A DNA stretch of 64,000 nucleotides from Ophiobolus disseminans (Eukaryota; Ascomycota; Dothideomycetes; Pleosporales; Phaeosphaeriaceae): NCBI GenBank assembly GCA_010093685.1, contig MU006227.1, positions 932,154 to 996,153 on the forward strand, read 5' to 3'. Of the stretch, positions 46,701-55,963 are shown piece by piece. The translations under genes and the position numbers were made by a program. The first letter of the stretch is position 1, and each line of letters starts with the position of its first letter. Below the pieces are notes generated by a model. The model searched no databases, was not told the origin of the DNA, and worked only from the letters and a program-made list of their open reading frames with translations.

Positions 46701-48463
46701 TCCACATTGGCATAGCCAAACGTCTCATGGAGGTCGCACAGCGTGATCTTACGCGTAGGCTGGATAGCTGAGTTTGGGCGCGGTGAATTGGCGGACACAA
46801 AAGCGAAGGCCTGCGCTGCCTCAAGCTCATTAGAGGCCTGAAGCACGTTGGGGATACCGTCGATCTCTGGCGTGTAAGCCAGCTCAAGGCCATCACTGTG
46901 GCGGAGGAGCTCCTCCTCCCAGCCGTGATAGAACAGGCCCTTGTTGCGGATCTGTGAGTGTGAGATGATGGATACAAACATGTCTGGCGCATACAACACG
47001 TTGCTGAAGGTAACGTGATTGATTGTACCATCCACACAGAGGAGATTCATAGTGATTGAGCCAGTGCCTAGCACGGCAACGACGCCAGCTCCAGTTTTGA
47101 TACCTGAGCGTGTAGGCGCCTTTTTCCATTCGATAAATTTGGAGAGGTCATTGCAGATGTGATCTGTGGCACCTGTGTCAATGATGGTGCGGTCCTTGTA
47201 CTCTGCTCGGTGCGCCACCTGCATAGCCTGCTCTGAGACCTCAGCAACGTTGCTGTCATAGACAGTGGCAAATGAGTAGGTGTTGTAATAGCCAAAGGAT
47301 TGCTGTGCTGGCGCTGGCGCAGTCTGAGTGACTGATGGAGCAGCGGCTGCCTGGCTGGCAGCGGCTTGGGCCTGAGCAGCCTTGCGAGTCTCGTGCTCGA
47401 CTTTGAGGTGTGGAAACTTCACCCAGCAGCGATCGCCGGCACCGTAGTGCTCACGGCTGCAGTGTGGGCACATAGAGATGCCTGGGCGTCCTCCTGATTG
47501 TGCTTCAGCAGGTGGAGTTGTAGTGTTGGAGTCGGCTCCATTGGAGCTGCCACCGCAATTGCCTCCTCGTCCGCCACGGCCACCTCTGCCGCGGCCTCGG
47601 CCACGGCTGCCACCACGCTGGTTATCACCAGTGTTGTTCTTGGCGGCAAAGGCAGCTGCCTTAACAGGGTCATTGCGGCGAGCTTCGTCATTGAGCTCAT
47701 GGATAAGGAGATCAAGGGTGACTTCTTTGTTCTGGCGGAGATCACGGCGGATATCTCGTGCTTCGTCAGGATAGGTGTCCTCAACAGCAAGGATAAACTG
47801 ATAGACAATGCCCTGCTTAGGAAGCACAAACTTGAGATCATTAAGCTTGTTAAGGGCTGCCCGAAACTTGTCAGTGAAGTTCTGGGTTGTAGGACAGCTG
47901 CTACAGCAGAGCTTGAAAAAATTGCTCCATGCGCTGCAGGCCTCATTGAGGCCTTCGTCCTGGTACCGGCGTACAATCTCAGCGTACATAGCAGCGGCTG
48001 AGCCAAGGCCTTGAACTGCTTCAAAGACATTGCGCGGTAGGGTCTGGATGAGAGTCATCTGGAGGACTCCATCAAGCTTTTTCCAGTACTTGATGCGCTC
48101 AACCTGCTTCTCTGCTGCCTTCTCAATGTTTGCGTTTATAGAGCGGCGGCTGTCGTCAAAGTCCTTGCGTTTGGCTAGTGTATCAACGTGCTCTGTATTG
48201 CCGGGATCCATATCAGATATATCGAGTGGAGCAGGTTCAGGAATCAGGCCTGCATATGAGGGCAGTTCTGGGATGGTTTTGGTGCCATCCAGCACCTCAG
48301 TGGCGTCATGAATTGTGGCGTACACCTTCATAGAGGAGTTCCACTGATAGAAGTTACTGCCTGTAACATCAAGCTTTGGCACAAAGGCCGCGCCGTTGTA
48401 GATGCCCATAATAGGACAATTAACAGTCAATTTGGGGAGGGTCGGGTAAAAAGTGGGGGCCAC
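43793..48463 (-). CDS. Copia Gag-Pol polyprotein
   Basis: 1,556 residues in one frame. Gag occupies about 1-400, with SNFYQWNSSMKVYATI, an Arg-Gly-rich tract (RGRGRGRGGRGGRGG) and a CPHCSREHYGAGDRC knuckle. Protease: IIDTGATDHIC. Integrase zinc finger: DLHETFGYANVEL..CEVCLLGN, where a Tyr stands at the second His position. Integrase core: VHVDIVGP, HLDNDNVL, QNGVAESSN. Reverse transcriptase: KARLVVCGN, AFLNGRL, YGLRCSPRLWY, LAYVDDLIF. RNase H: AYSDASFADGEDRKSTSGYL, STTEAEYVGLTYAAKEATWL, YGDNQPSIQL, MAADGLTKPL. All catalytic Asp/Glu residues expected for RT, integrase and RNase H are present. Confidence 0.97.
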   Translation of the reverse strand: MAPTFYPTLPKLTVNCPIMGIYNGAAFVPKLDVTGSNFYQWNSSMKVYATIHDATEVLDGTKTIPELPSYAGLIPEPAPLDISDMDPGNTEHVDTLAKRKDFDDSRRSINANIEKAAEKQVERIKYWKKLDGVLQMTLIQTLPRNVFEAVQGLGSAAAMYAEIVRRYQDEGLNEACSAWSNFFKLCCSSCPTTQNFTDKFRAALNKLNDLKFVLPKQGIVYQFILAVEDTYPDEARDIRRDLRQNKEVTLDLLIHELNDEARRNDPVKAAAFAAKNNTGDNQRGGSRGRGRGRGGRGGRGGNCGGSSNGADSNTTTPPAEAQSGGRPGISMCPHCSREHYGAGDRCWVKFPHLKVEHETRKAAQAQAAASQAAAAPSVTQTAPAPAQQSFGYYNTYSFATVYDSNVAEVSEQAMQVAHRAEYKDRTIIDTGATDHICNDLSKFIEWKKAPTRSGIKTGAGVVAVLGTGSITMNLLCVDGTINHVTFSNVLYAPDMFVSIISHSQIRNKGLFYHGWEEELLRHSDGLELAYTPEIDGIPNVLQASNELEAAQAFAFVSANSPRPNSAIQPTRKITLCDLHETFGYANVELLKKLVATTTGLEISSRDNFSCEVCLLGNSQKQISRVPPNRATHAFQRVHVDIVGPMANSGDRKERYWIIYTDDYTRFRWIDTVESKSDCTTSLLRFLRMIKTQHKVNVAIVHLDNDNVLINHKTKAELSSAGTVFEPSTPYTAHQNGVAESSNRIYEARVRLMQIGAPHVPKNLWPFTARYAAELINHYPTTAVPGGKTPRQLLMEYMGTPNPVPNLHSIRKYGELGFVHIPEQRRVQGDKFSARAFKAYFVGREGSRIYLMWDPASNKVIRTSSVKFANAPLHPIISQDNADMNTPPSSPSLSPPPTLTTTTSQPSLPPSSLSETPLELNSQVLQSGGEDEDTLLQQLDEIQLPELGQGHHFEGFPMKPHEAPRHLDISATLDSRLIVDTKRARRPTAKAAAVSILYNLTPKVLARCFASAIAEAPSIYNSTSADLPPEPTSHKQAMQHVFATGWMTAEGEEYKAHEDNGTWSLSISRPEGTFALPTKWVYKYKFDETGKLIRLKARLVVCGNRQNSEFWRETYAAVARSTTLKVVLALVAVLNLECDAGDVVTAFLNGRLDNDEHIWIRLPDGRIVKVNKALYGLRCSPRLWYQELARYLALIGYHPIEADPCVFVNSDGLIILAYVDDLIFIRRTCKEMAALKEQVFSKFKCHDLGPISHYLGIKICRNRQQGTMELSMEAYIEKLGADFKRTSAPCRFHPLDPKALKLPLRAKDDVAPAQLTTRYQSLIGKLLYPASQLRTDIAFAVGWLARAMSNPTELHYQYAIQVLDYLYSTKDLVMSFTAHSSTTVDVYSKATSFGLHAYSDASFADGEDRKSTSGYLFKFAGGTICHRSSKQKLVTTSTTEAEYVGLTYAAKEATWLACLLKQVGYHGNDVRPIKLYGDNQPSIQLVASEGHHERTKHVDIYYHYIKDQVKDGCLVLEHVGTKDMAADGLTKPLDEVNHQRFLQQVGLRRPYLTTATG

Positions 48464-48604
48464 CAGCGTGTCCCACTAACGTCCAAAAAAATAGAGTAAA
48501 ATTGTGAGTTGCGCCCTGCAGAATACGCTGCAAATAAGGCTACAATTGAATTGCGATCTTGCAATAAAGGTAGCGCTTAATAGCTTAAAACAGGCGTCAT
48601 AACC

Positions 48605-48736
48605 TAATAATCTAAGAGAGAAAGTGGGCGAACTAAGTGATAGATTGTAAGGCTACGAGGCTCAAAGGGAAGAGCAGAATGACGCTAGTCCAACCTGAGT
48701 GGAGCTAAGCCCTCACTGGCTTGGCACCTGCGAACA
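48605..48736 (-). repeat. 5' LTR of the family C Copia element, asymmetrically mutated
   Basis: 132 bp. Relative to the other LTR it has six changes, all G to A on the window's plus strand, all within 48605-48650; five are TpG to TpA. The terminal CA on the element strand is now TA. The other 87 bp are identical. Confidence 0.95.
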
Positions 48737-49077
48737 CCATGTGTCATGACGGGCGAGAAAGGTGAGGTTCGGAACCGGACAAGAGCGCCAAGCCGGCGCA
48801 AAATTTTCATCTAATCTTATCAATCGGCCGCTCTTTCCGGTCACCAAACTAGGACCATTCACCAATTTTGGTTTCTCGACAGTTTGTGGTGCGATTGCTT
48901 GTTAGAATGCCGCGATGACACATGTTTTCTCTTAGTCACAGCCACCAATTCACATATTCGGAAAACTTAGATGAGCCCTCGGGTTCGTTCAGACATGCAT
49001 AAGTACTCAGGTACCGTGGCTTTTGGCGCAGTCATCCCTTCCATACTTCCTGTTCTCGGAAATCTGATTTGCCTACC
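48737..49077 (+). promoter_or_regulatory. Upstream region of the siderophore transporter, cut by the Copia insertion
   Basis: 341 bp separate the element's target duplication from the transporter ATG. One GATAA core on the minus strand (48817-48821) could bind a GATA-type iron repressor such as SreA, known to control siderophore transporters; its flanks match the reported ATCWGATAA only in part. Confidence 0.35.
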
Positions 49078-51414
49078 ATGTCGCATTCACCGCTCGACGA
49101 CTTTGACAGGAAGAAGCCGTTGGAGACTTCTACCAAGCCCATACCCTCTACCTCACCTACGTCTCTGATCGGTGCGAAGTCACCCGGTGTTGCTCGCATT
49201 GAAGCCCTCAATGCTCATACCTCTTTCGTCAACCGTTGTTTTATTTTCGTCGGGATTTTCTTGGTTGCGTACGCGTACGGGTTGGATGGAACGTTGCGAT
49301 ACACTTACCAGCCGTACGCTACGGCAGGTTTCCAGCAGCACTCTACGCTTGCTACGATAAGTAGGTTCTTTGGAGCGAATGTTCCATGTTTCAAGACACT
49401 CACTAAGAGGCAGATGTGTTGAGAAGCGTTATTGCTGCTGCTGCACAGGTCAGTTCTTGCTCCCTGCTTGACAAATGGAACGTGAGGCTGACTAAATATA
49501 GCCAACTGCTGCAAAGATTGGTGAGTGAGACGAATCTGATGTAAAGCAGGCTGTCTAACATGCTACCAGCTGATGTGTTCGGCCGTGTTGAGGTTGTACT
49601 ACTTTCCATATTTTTCTACATCGTCGGTAAATGTTGCACTCCGTTACCTCTAGTCATCTGGCTAAAGCATCCTAGGAACCATCATCGAGGCTACAAGCAC
49701 CGGAGTAGAGGGCTTTGCTACAGGTGCAGTTCTATATCAGGTATGTCTAAGACTACGTACAACATCGGAAACTGCACACGGAGTCACAATCACTGATATG
49801 CATCACACCAGATTGGTTACACCGTCGTCATCGTCCTAATCGAGGTCATTATCGCCGACATCACCTCCCTACGATCTCGCCTCTTTTTCTCATACATACC
49901 TGCGTTACCGTTCTTAGTATGTCTCCGTCCCTCACGAAACCGCCTCGTTACCATTTCCTAACCACCCTCAGATTAATGCTTGGGTTAGCGGCGACGTCAG
50001 CCAAGCAGTCATAACAAATACAAACTGGCGTTGGGGCATCGGCATGTGGTGTATCATCTACACCGTATGCACTATTCCTCTCCTCGCTTCATTGATGTGG
50101 TCAAACCACAAGGCGAAGAAAGCTGGTGCACTTGATCATCTCAAGACGCCGTATCAAGTACACGGCAGCAAGGGGCTGTTTACAGCACTGTTCTGGCAAC
50201 TGGATGTTCCGGGTATCGTGCTTTTGATCGCGGTGTTTGGATGCATTCTGACCGTACGTTTCGGGAGATTTTGGCGAAAATACATGAGACTAACTGTTCG
50301 CAGCCGTTCACCATCGCTGGCGGCGTACAATCTCAGTGGAGGACGGCAAAGGTGATCGCACCGTTAGTCATTGGTATCCTTTGCGTGCCAGTCTTCGTCA
50401 TGTGGGAGCGCAAGGCACCACATCCTATGCTTCCATTCCACGTAAGTACAAAGAACTCATTGGAGATGTCGAAATGATCAAAGTTGACCTGTTCCCAGCT
50501 GCTGAAGGATCGCGCTGTGTGGGGTGCGCTAGGTATTGCTTGCACTTTAAATTTTGGTACGTCAACTCAGCCTCCCACTGCTATCTTTGACTGACGACAT
50601 GTATAGCATGGACCATGCAGGGAGACTTCCTCTATACCGTCCTCGTCGTCGCATTTGACGAGTCCATCAAGAGTGCTACCCGTATATCCTCGCTCTACAG
50701 CTTCTCTTCCGTCCTCGTAGGTCTAGCCCTCGGTGCTGTCGTATTCAAAGTCCGTCGCCTGAAACCATTCATCGTTGCCGGTACCTGTCTCTTCATGGTC
50801 GCTTTCGGACTTTTGATCAACTACCGCGGCGGAACAGGCAGCGCCTCACACTCAGGAATTGTCGGCGCGCAGATCTGCTTGGGTATAGCAGGCGGTATGT
50901 TTCCTTATCCAGCACAAGCTAGCATACAAGCTGCGACGAAGCATGAACGTGAGTAACCCACCCCTTTGGTGCTACAACTTGGCACTAATCACCAACAGAT
51001 GTCGCCATCGTCACAGGTATTTATCTCGCAACATATAATATTGGAAGCGCCCTCGGCAACACTGTGTCTGGTGCCATGTGGCAGCAGATCGTTCCGGGTG
51101 AAGTCGCTCTTCGGACCGGCAATTCTACTCTCTCCGCGACTGTGTATGCGGACCCGTTCACGTTCATAGCTTCCTATCCCGTTGGCACTGTGGAGCGCGA
51201 TGCTGTGATCCAGGCTTATCGGCATGTTCAGAAGCTGCTGTGCATCGCTGGTATATGTCTCTCGATACTTCTCATCGGCTTTTCACTGGTCATCCGAAAT
51301 CCGAAGTTGGGCAACGAGCAGAGTTTGGAGCATGCGGAAGAGTCGGGAATGCCTTCCACTTCGAAGACTTCCGTGCAAGAGAAGAAGGGTGTGTGGGCTT
51401 GGCTGAAGGATTAG
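49078..51414 (+). CDS. Siderophore-iron transporter of the major facilitator superfamily
   Basis: About 11 exons with ten short introns; all junctions examined keep the frame. Start MSHSPLDDFDRKK at 49078. N-terminal helix: FVNRCFIFVGIFLVAYAYG followed by LDGTLRYTYQPYA, a siderophore-transporter signature. Next: [20 protein letters not shown]|VFGR (motif A-like), IEATSTGVEGFATGAVLYQI, WRWGIGMWCIIYTV, a long central loop with VHGSKGLFTALFWQLDVPGI, LKDRAVWGALGIACTLNF, MQGDFLYTVLVVAF, and a last helix with LLCIAGICLSILLIGFSLVI. The tail is VWAWLKD. These proteins take up ferric siderophores at the plasma membrane by proton symport. The ligand cannot be told. Intact despite a Copia element 341 bp upstream. 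Confidence 0.92.
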
Positions 51415-51780
51415 CTCAAGCTCCTGAATATCCTTCACACGCGCTTGCAGCGGGATACGACCTGACGTCGTTCTACATGGTGAGAAGAGGGATTACACAT
51501 AGGAGGAAAAACGCCACAACGTGGCACATTTGGGTTGCCGATGATGGTTAGCATGCACAAGACACTCTTATTAGCTATTCGCATTTTATATTGATGGAAC
51601 ATGTGAAAGTACTGTTATCATAGCGATTCGTTCCATATATTGAGAGTCCAAGAAACATGTGTCGCACTCTTCCCCACGATGTGGCCACCAACGACACCTC
51701 CATTCCAAACTAGGTTCGCAACCGAGTCTTGCGCGACACGTTCCATCGCTTTGGGAACGCTGACCCTCCGGTGTCAGACG
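51415..51780. other. Intergenic region between convergent genes
   Basis: No gene seen. Holds the 3' ends of the transporter and of the small gene at 51781. Confidence 0.4.
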
Positions 51781-52221
51781 CTATTCGTCAATTCCATTTG
51801 ACAAGTTCGCCGTGCTAAAGGTTGATCCCACGCGACGGTCGACTTCCTTGTTCAACTCCACAATTAAAGATTGTCCAGCGGGGATGAACTCTGCAACAAT
51901 GATCGTAACAGACCCAGGTGCTTCCTGAACGACGACTCCAACCGATTGGCCCTGTATTTGGCGTTCGCTGTCGTTTATGTCACCCACAACGATAGCCACT
52001 TGGTTTGGGGGAACGTTGGGGCCGAGCTTGAAGCGGAGCAGGAAAGCGATGTTGTCTGGGTGAGGGGTGCATCAACACACGGGCCTCAGCCAAATACAAT
52101 CCTTGGACGAATGCCACTTACTTGCCAGTCGATGAACGGGTGTGAGAGGATGACTGTGGCAGTGTGGACAGAGGCCAGCATAGATCTTAGACTCGAGCGA
52201 TTCCGCTATCGGAGTTGCCAT
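51781..52221 (-). CDS. Small unknown protein, two-exon family, cluster 2 member e
   Basis: Exon 1 52221-52122 (100 nt) and exon 2 52055-51781, giving 124 residues starting MATPIAESLESKIYAGLCPH. The 66-nt phase-1 intron is followed by NNIAFLLRFKLGP. Exon 2 has strands QVAIVVGDIN, QSVGVVVQEA and VTIIVAEFIP and a final helix SLIVELNKEVDRRVG. It matches cluster 1 in helix, intron position and strand order. A Cys pair (CPHC) takes the place of the P-x-R turn in exon 1. No known domain. Confidence 0.7.
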
Positions 52222-52590
52222 GGCGTATTTGACGATGTGCGCTTGTGTAACTCGGGGTTGGTAATCGGGGAATGGTGGGTAGCAATGTGGGCAAAAGTAT
52301 GATTGCAGGAGGCTCGCTGGTTTGTTTGTGGCGACGCGCTTGTTTGCTTGACGTCGGGTTGCTATTGCGTCACATCTCTGCAGCACACGTTCTTCCCATT
52401 TTACATGAGAGATGAGAAGCGGTCAGGCTGTAAGATCGTAATTTCCATCTCCTGGACTGACTAGCGCAACTGGCTCTTGCCAGATTGTGCACTGCCAGTG
52501 GACTCCTTCGAGCAACATCCTTCAACCAACTTCGCGAGAAAATGCAGGGTAACACATTTCAATATCGCGTCGGCGTTGCCATCTCTTCTC

Positions 52591-53021
52591 TCAAATGTTG
52601 AAGTCTCCGTATCCCTTATTTGCCTCCTTCGCCAGGATCTCCTTGATCACCTTGGCCACCTTCTCCGTCAAGCCCAAAACCACATTTCCACCCCATTTGA
52701 CTTGCTTCCATATAACGACTGTGAAATCGCCGGGGCCCTTGTGGATGCACACCGTAACTTTGTGGCCGATCTCGCTATTGTTTGGACCGCGGACGTCGAT
52801 GACAGTGACAGAGATCCCTTTTGTTTTCACGTCGGCTCCGCCGCTGTACTTGATGAGGAACGTGATGTTGTCTGCTCAGTGTTCAGCGATCTTCATTGAG
52901 AGACTCGGCGAGGGCACTCACTGGCGATGGTGTGATTGAGGCTTTCGGGCAACTTGCCGCGGCGAGGAGCAAGGCTGCTGAAAAGCTGCTGCTGGATGGG
53001 ATCTGTCGGTATTACTGCCAT
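52591..53021 (-). CDS. Small unknown protein, two-exon family, cluster 2 member f
   Basis: Exon 1 53021-52922 (100 nt, as in member e) and exon 2 52871-52591, 126 residues. Exon 1: MAVIPTDPIQQQLFSSLAPR..SLNHTIA. The 50-nt phase-1 intron (GTGAGT..GCAG) precedes NNITFLIKYSGGA. Exon 2: GISVTVIDVRG, HKVTVCIHKGPGDFTVVIWK and a final helix GLTEKVAKVIKEILAKEA. This member shows the strand-strand-strand-strand-helix order most clearly. Function unknown. Confidence 0.72.
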
Positions 53022-53463
53022 ATTTTTGGCCAACATGCTTGAATCGTATGGTGCGTAGAAGTTTGGTTGATCACCAGGTATGGTTGAGAAGTAGGTAGGT
53101 AGTCACTCGTAGTAGACTGACCACTCATCAGTGTTAGTTGCTCTTCTGGTACTTCACGCGCGCCAAAGACGTCATTACTTTCAAGATAAGTCGAATTCAT
53201 TTCAGCCCTATTCACAACCTTTTCTGGGAGAATCTACGGCATAGCATGAATGCATCAAAACACCACCTCCGCCAAACAGTCCAGCGCATTCTCCTCCACT
53301 GCCGTCTCCTTTTGAAGATTGTTGTGACGGTACTTGACAGCATCCGCATATATGATCATGTCTCTCATTACTTCCCACCCTAATCACATTTGGGTGAATG
53401 TTGGGGAAGTGAGTGATCCAGAAAAGCGTGAAAAGGAAGAGAACGAGACAAATCAGAACGGGC
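53022..53463. other. Intergenic region left of the family B element
   Basis: No supported gene; a plus frame at 53247-53383 includes VQRILLHCRLLLK but ends after 45 codons. Confidence 0.3.
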
Positions 53464-53468
53464 GTCAG

Positions 53469-53741
53469 TGTAATAGTTTGGGCTCTGCCAAGACCTACTC
53501 TAGTACAAGTTGGGATAGCTCTTATATGTAACGGTTTGGGCCTTGCCCAGAACCACTCTAGTACAAGTTGGGATAGCTCATGGTTGGTCATGTATATATG
53601 CAGCTCATCCCACCTTAGATAGCCAATGCAGCGCAGTCCTCCCCTTCTCACACCGTCACATTATACGGTCATGTATATAAGCAGGTCTGCCCACCTCAGA
53701 TAGTCAAAGCAGCGCAGTCCTCCCCTCCACGTACTGTCACA
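53469..53741 (+). repeat. 5' LTR of the family B element, split by a nested solo LTR
   Basis: The two parts (53469-53526 and 53666-53741) add up to 134 bp, equal to the 3' LTR. A primer site GCTATGAGCCCGG follows, again like the initiator tRNA-Met anticodon region. Confidence 0.93.
53527..53660 (+). repeat. Solo LTR, family B, nested in a family B LTR
   Basis: 134 bp, TGTAACGG..CCGTCACA, with exact target duplication TTATA at 53522-53526 and 53661-53665. The insertion is younger than the LTR it interrupts. Confidence 0.94.
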
Positions 53742-53900
53742 GCTATGAGCCCGGAAGCCCTCAATTATCACTGCGTTCACGCGATACATATATAGCCCGC
53801 AGAAACAGGCTATTGACTTTGTCAAACAATACAATTATTGTTTGACTGATTAACAACTTAACGCGCCAACCACAGCAACTTAGGAACAACAGAGTACAGG

Positions 53901-55600
53901 ATGGCTACTCAAGAGCAGGACCTATTGGTGACAAAGGGGTCAGTAATACCAGGAGGGAGAGAGCTTCAGACCAATCGCGGGCTTGATTGCTCAATTCAAG
54001 CTGTACTACAGGCGTACACAACCAACAGCATTGGGACTTGGAACATTTGCTACTCTTGAAGTAGCTAGAAGAAGTCAGGAGGTACCTGCCAATTCAGGAC
54101 AAGCACAGCAGGGATTTGTTCCTGAAGGAAGACGTTTCACGCGATCTAGACCAGGATCTCCACTGCCAACGTGTCTATGTAGGGATACCCATAAGTTTGA
54201 AGACTGTCCATACGTTAACCAGGCCTGCCGGAAGGCTGGTTGAAAGGCAGACTCAGCAGTACAAGGGAAATTTGATGAGCTACAAAATGCTCCACCTAAT
54301 AACCCTCTGCTCAAAGTCTTGGACATAGTAGAGAGGAAACTCAAGAAAGACATGAAATCAACGTCCGGCAACAAGAGCACATCAGTGATTGATATGGACA
54401 ACGGACAGCCAGCTAGTCATATGCCGCACGTCAATGCAGTACTACAGACAGGTGCATCTACAGTAGTGAAGGACCTCCCTCTGCAGGAAAGGTAGATTCT
54501 TGACCCTGGTTCAAACTGCCATGTCACAAACAAAAAGGATGCTAGCTGGAACACAACAAAGAGAGGTGGATCCTCAGACGTTGTGTATGCAGGAGGAGTC
54601 CTTGCTCAAGTCAAAGAGTGGGGAGAAACGACTATACAGGTCAAGACTCCAACAGGAGAAGGACAGATGGAGCTCACATGTGTGGCATACATCCCAGGCT
54701 TTTTCACGAGCGTTGTTGGTCTGTTGCAGAGCCGATCTCTAGGCATTCACTTTGACTCAGGCAGGGACTGTCTGTATCAGAAGAAGGCCTCAAACATAGT
54801 CTGTCTACTCCAGTATAGAGACGGCCACTGGATCGTGGACGTTGACAAAGAGCAGAGAGTAGAGCCAGACCTTCTCTCTGTGTACGCGACGCGGTACGCA
54901 AAGCCCTCAAAGGAACTGAGGAAGGATCTCAGCGTCAGTCAGGAAACGGCGCACCGTATGTTCGGCCATGTCGGCCATAAAGCGGTTGGGCACTTCAACA
55001 ATCATGTGCTCAGGATCAACGTCAAAGAGCGATCGATTGCTCCAACATGGACAGCCTGTGAGGTCTGTATTGAGAAAGAGACCGACCAGGAGATTGAGAT
55101 GCTCTTGCAGTCGACACAAAGAGGCTGGAGTACTCTTAGCCAGCCCGAGCGAGTTGCTCAAGCAGGCCAAGCCAAGGACACGTCTCACGAGTTGCCAACA
55201 CCTGAGAGCACTCCAGAACCGACGGCTCAGGAGGATTCTCTAGAGCAGGAACCAGAGCCTGAAGTAGTGGAGATGCCACAAGGATGGGAGCCTGTACCAG
55301 CTGATGGAGAAGCGCCAGACCGACAATCGAGCAACGCTCCGAGGCATGAAGAGATCAGCAGAGACCAGCTTCCGCCTCCGCCGAAGAGGTGGAGAGATCT
55401 AGAGAAGCATCTATGTAAGGCAGGAGGGGCGAGTCCATGTGGAGTGGTGCCTTACAGCAGAGATGCCTGCGAATGGACTTGCTAAGTCCCTCGCAAGGCA
55501 GAAGCATGTGGAGTTTGTGAGGCAGCTAGGGCTTGAGAAAGTTTGCCAGCTACTCACTGCTCAAGTAGAGACTCCAGAGCCAGCAGAGTTAAGGTATTGA
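53901..55600 (+). pseudogene. Remains of Gag-Pol in the deleted family B element
   Basis: Begins with an ATG at 53901. A frame change follows and then FATLEVARRSQEVPANSG and a CLCRDTHKFEDC knuckle (C-x-C-x3-H-x4-C). The protease region reads ILDPGSNCHV, directly after a TAG that stands where related elements have Trp. LGIHFDSGRDCLYQKKASNI and HRMFGHVGHKAVGHF..CEVCIEKE give the pre-integrase zinc finger. Then the frame passes into a Pro/Glu-rich linker. The 3' end, in another frame, is AEMPANGLAKSLARQKHVEF of RNase H, stopping at 55600. Close relative of the family A element. Confidence 0.9.
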
Positions 55601-55639
55601 TACTAGCAAGCTTTGTTGATCACGGCAGCTTGGGGGGAG

Positions 55640-55773
55640 TGTAATGGTTTGGGCTCTGCCCAGACCTACTCTAGTACAAGTTGGGATAGCTCATGTACGG
55701 TCAAGTAAATAAGCAGGTCTGCCCACCTCAGATAGTCAAAGCAGCGCAGTCCTCCCCTCCACGTACCGTCACA
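55640..55773 (+). repeat. 3' LTR of the family B element
   Basis: 134 bp, TGTAATGG..CCGTCACA, preceded by TTGGGGGGAG, a likely polypurine tract. Confidence 0.94.
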
Positions 55774-55963
55774 GTCAGGATGACTTAGTGCCGACCGCAG
55801 TTTTCCTCCACCCTCCCTCGTACAGCGTCATATGACAGGGCCGTTGGTCGTGTGAGATCATCCAAGACCCACGCTTGCTCATTGCCTCATCCACACGAGT
55901 ACTGCTCCAGCATCAAATGATCCACTCTCCACACCTCAACATTGCACCCTAAACCCCCACATC

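Larger units (their letters stand above)
43549..48736 (-). mobile_element. Full-length Copia LTR retrotransposon, family C, coding region intact
   Basis: 5,188 bp on the minus strand with 132-bp LTRs and an exact target duplication CCATG (43544-43548 and 48737-48741). The single 1,556-codon polyprotein frame has no stop, so it may be active or very young. Six differences separate the LTRs, all in the 45 bp nearest the leader. Confidence 0.97.
53469..55773 (+). mobile_element. Internally deleted Copia element, family B
   Basis: 2,305 bp including a nested solo LTR. The outer 134-bp LTRs are flanked by an exact target duplication GTCAG (53464-53468 and 55774-55778). The internal part keeps pieces of Gag, protease, the integrase zinc finger and the last part of RNase H; integrase core and reverse transcriptase are gone. 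It cannot move without help from another element. Confidence 0.94.

Noticed and set aside
47498..48001. 167-codon plus-strand frame
   Set aside because: Antisense shadow of the Gag region of the Copia polyprotein.
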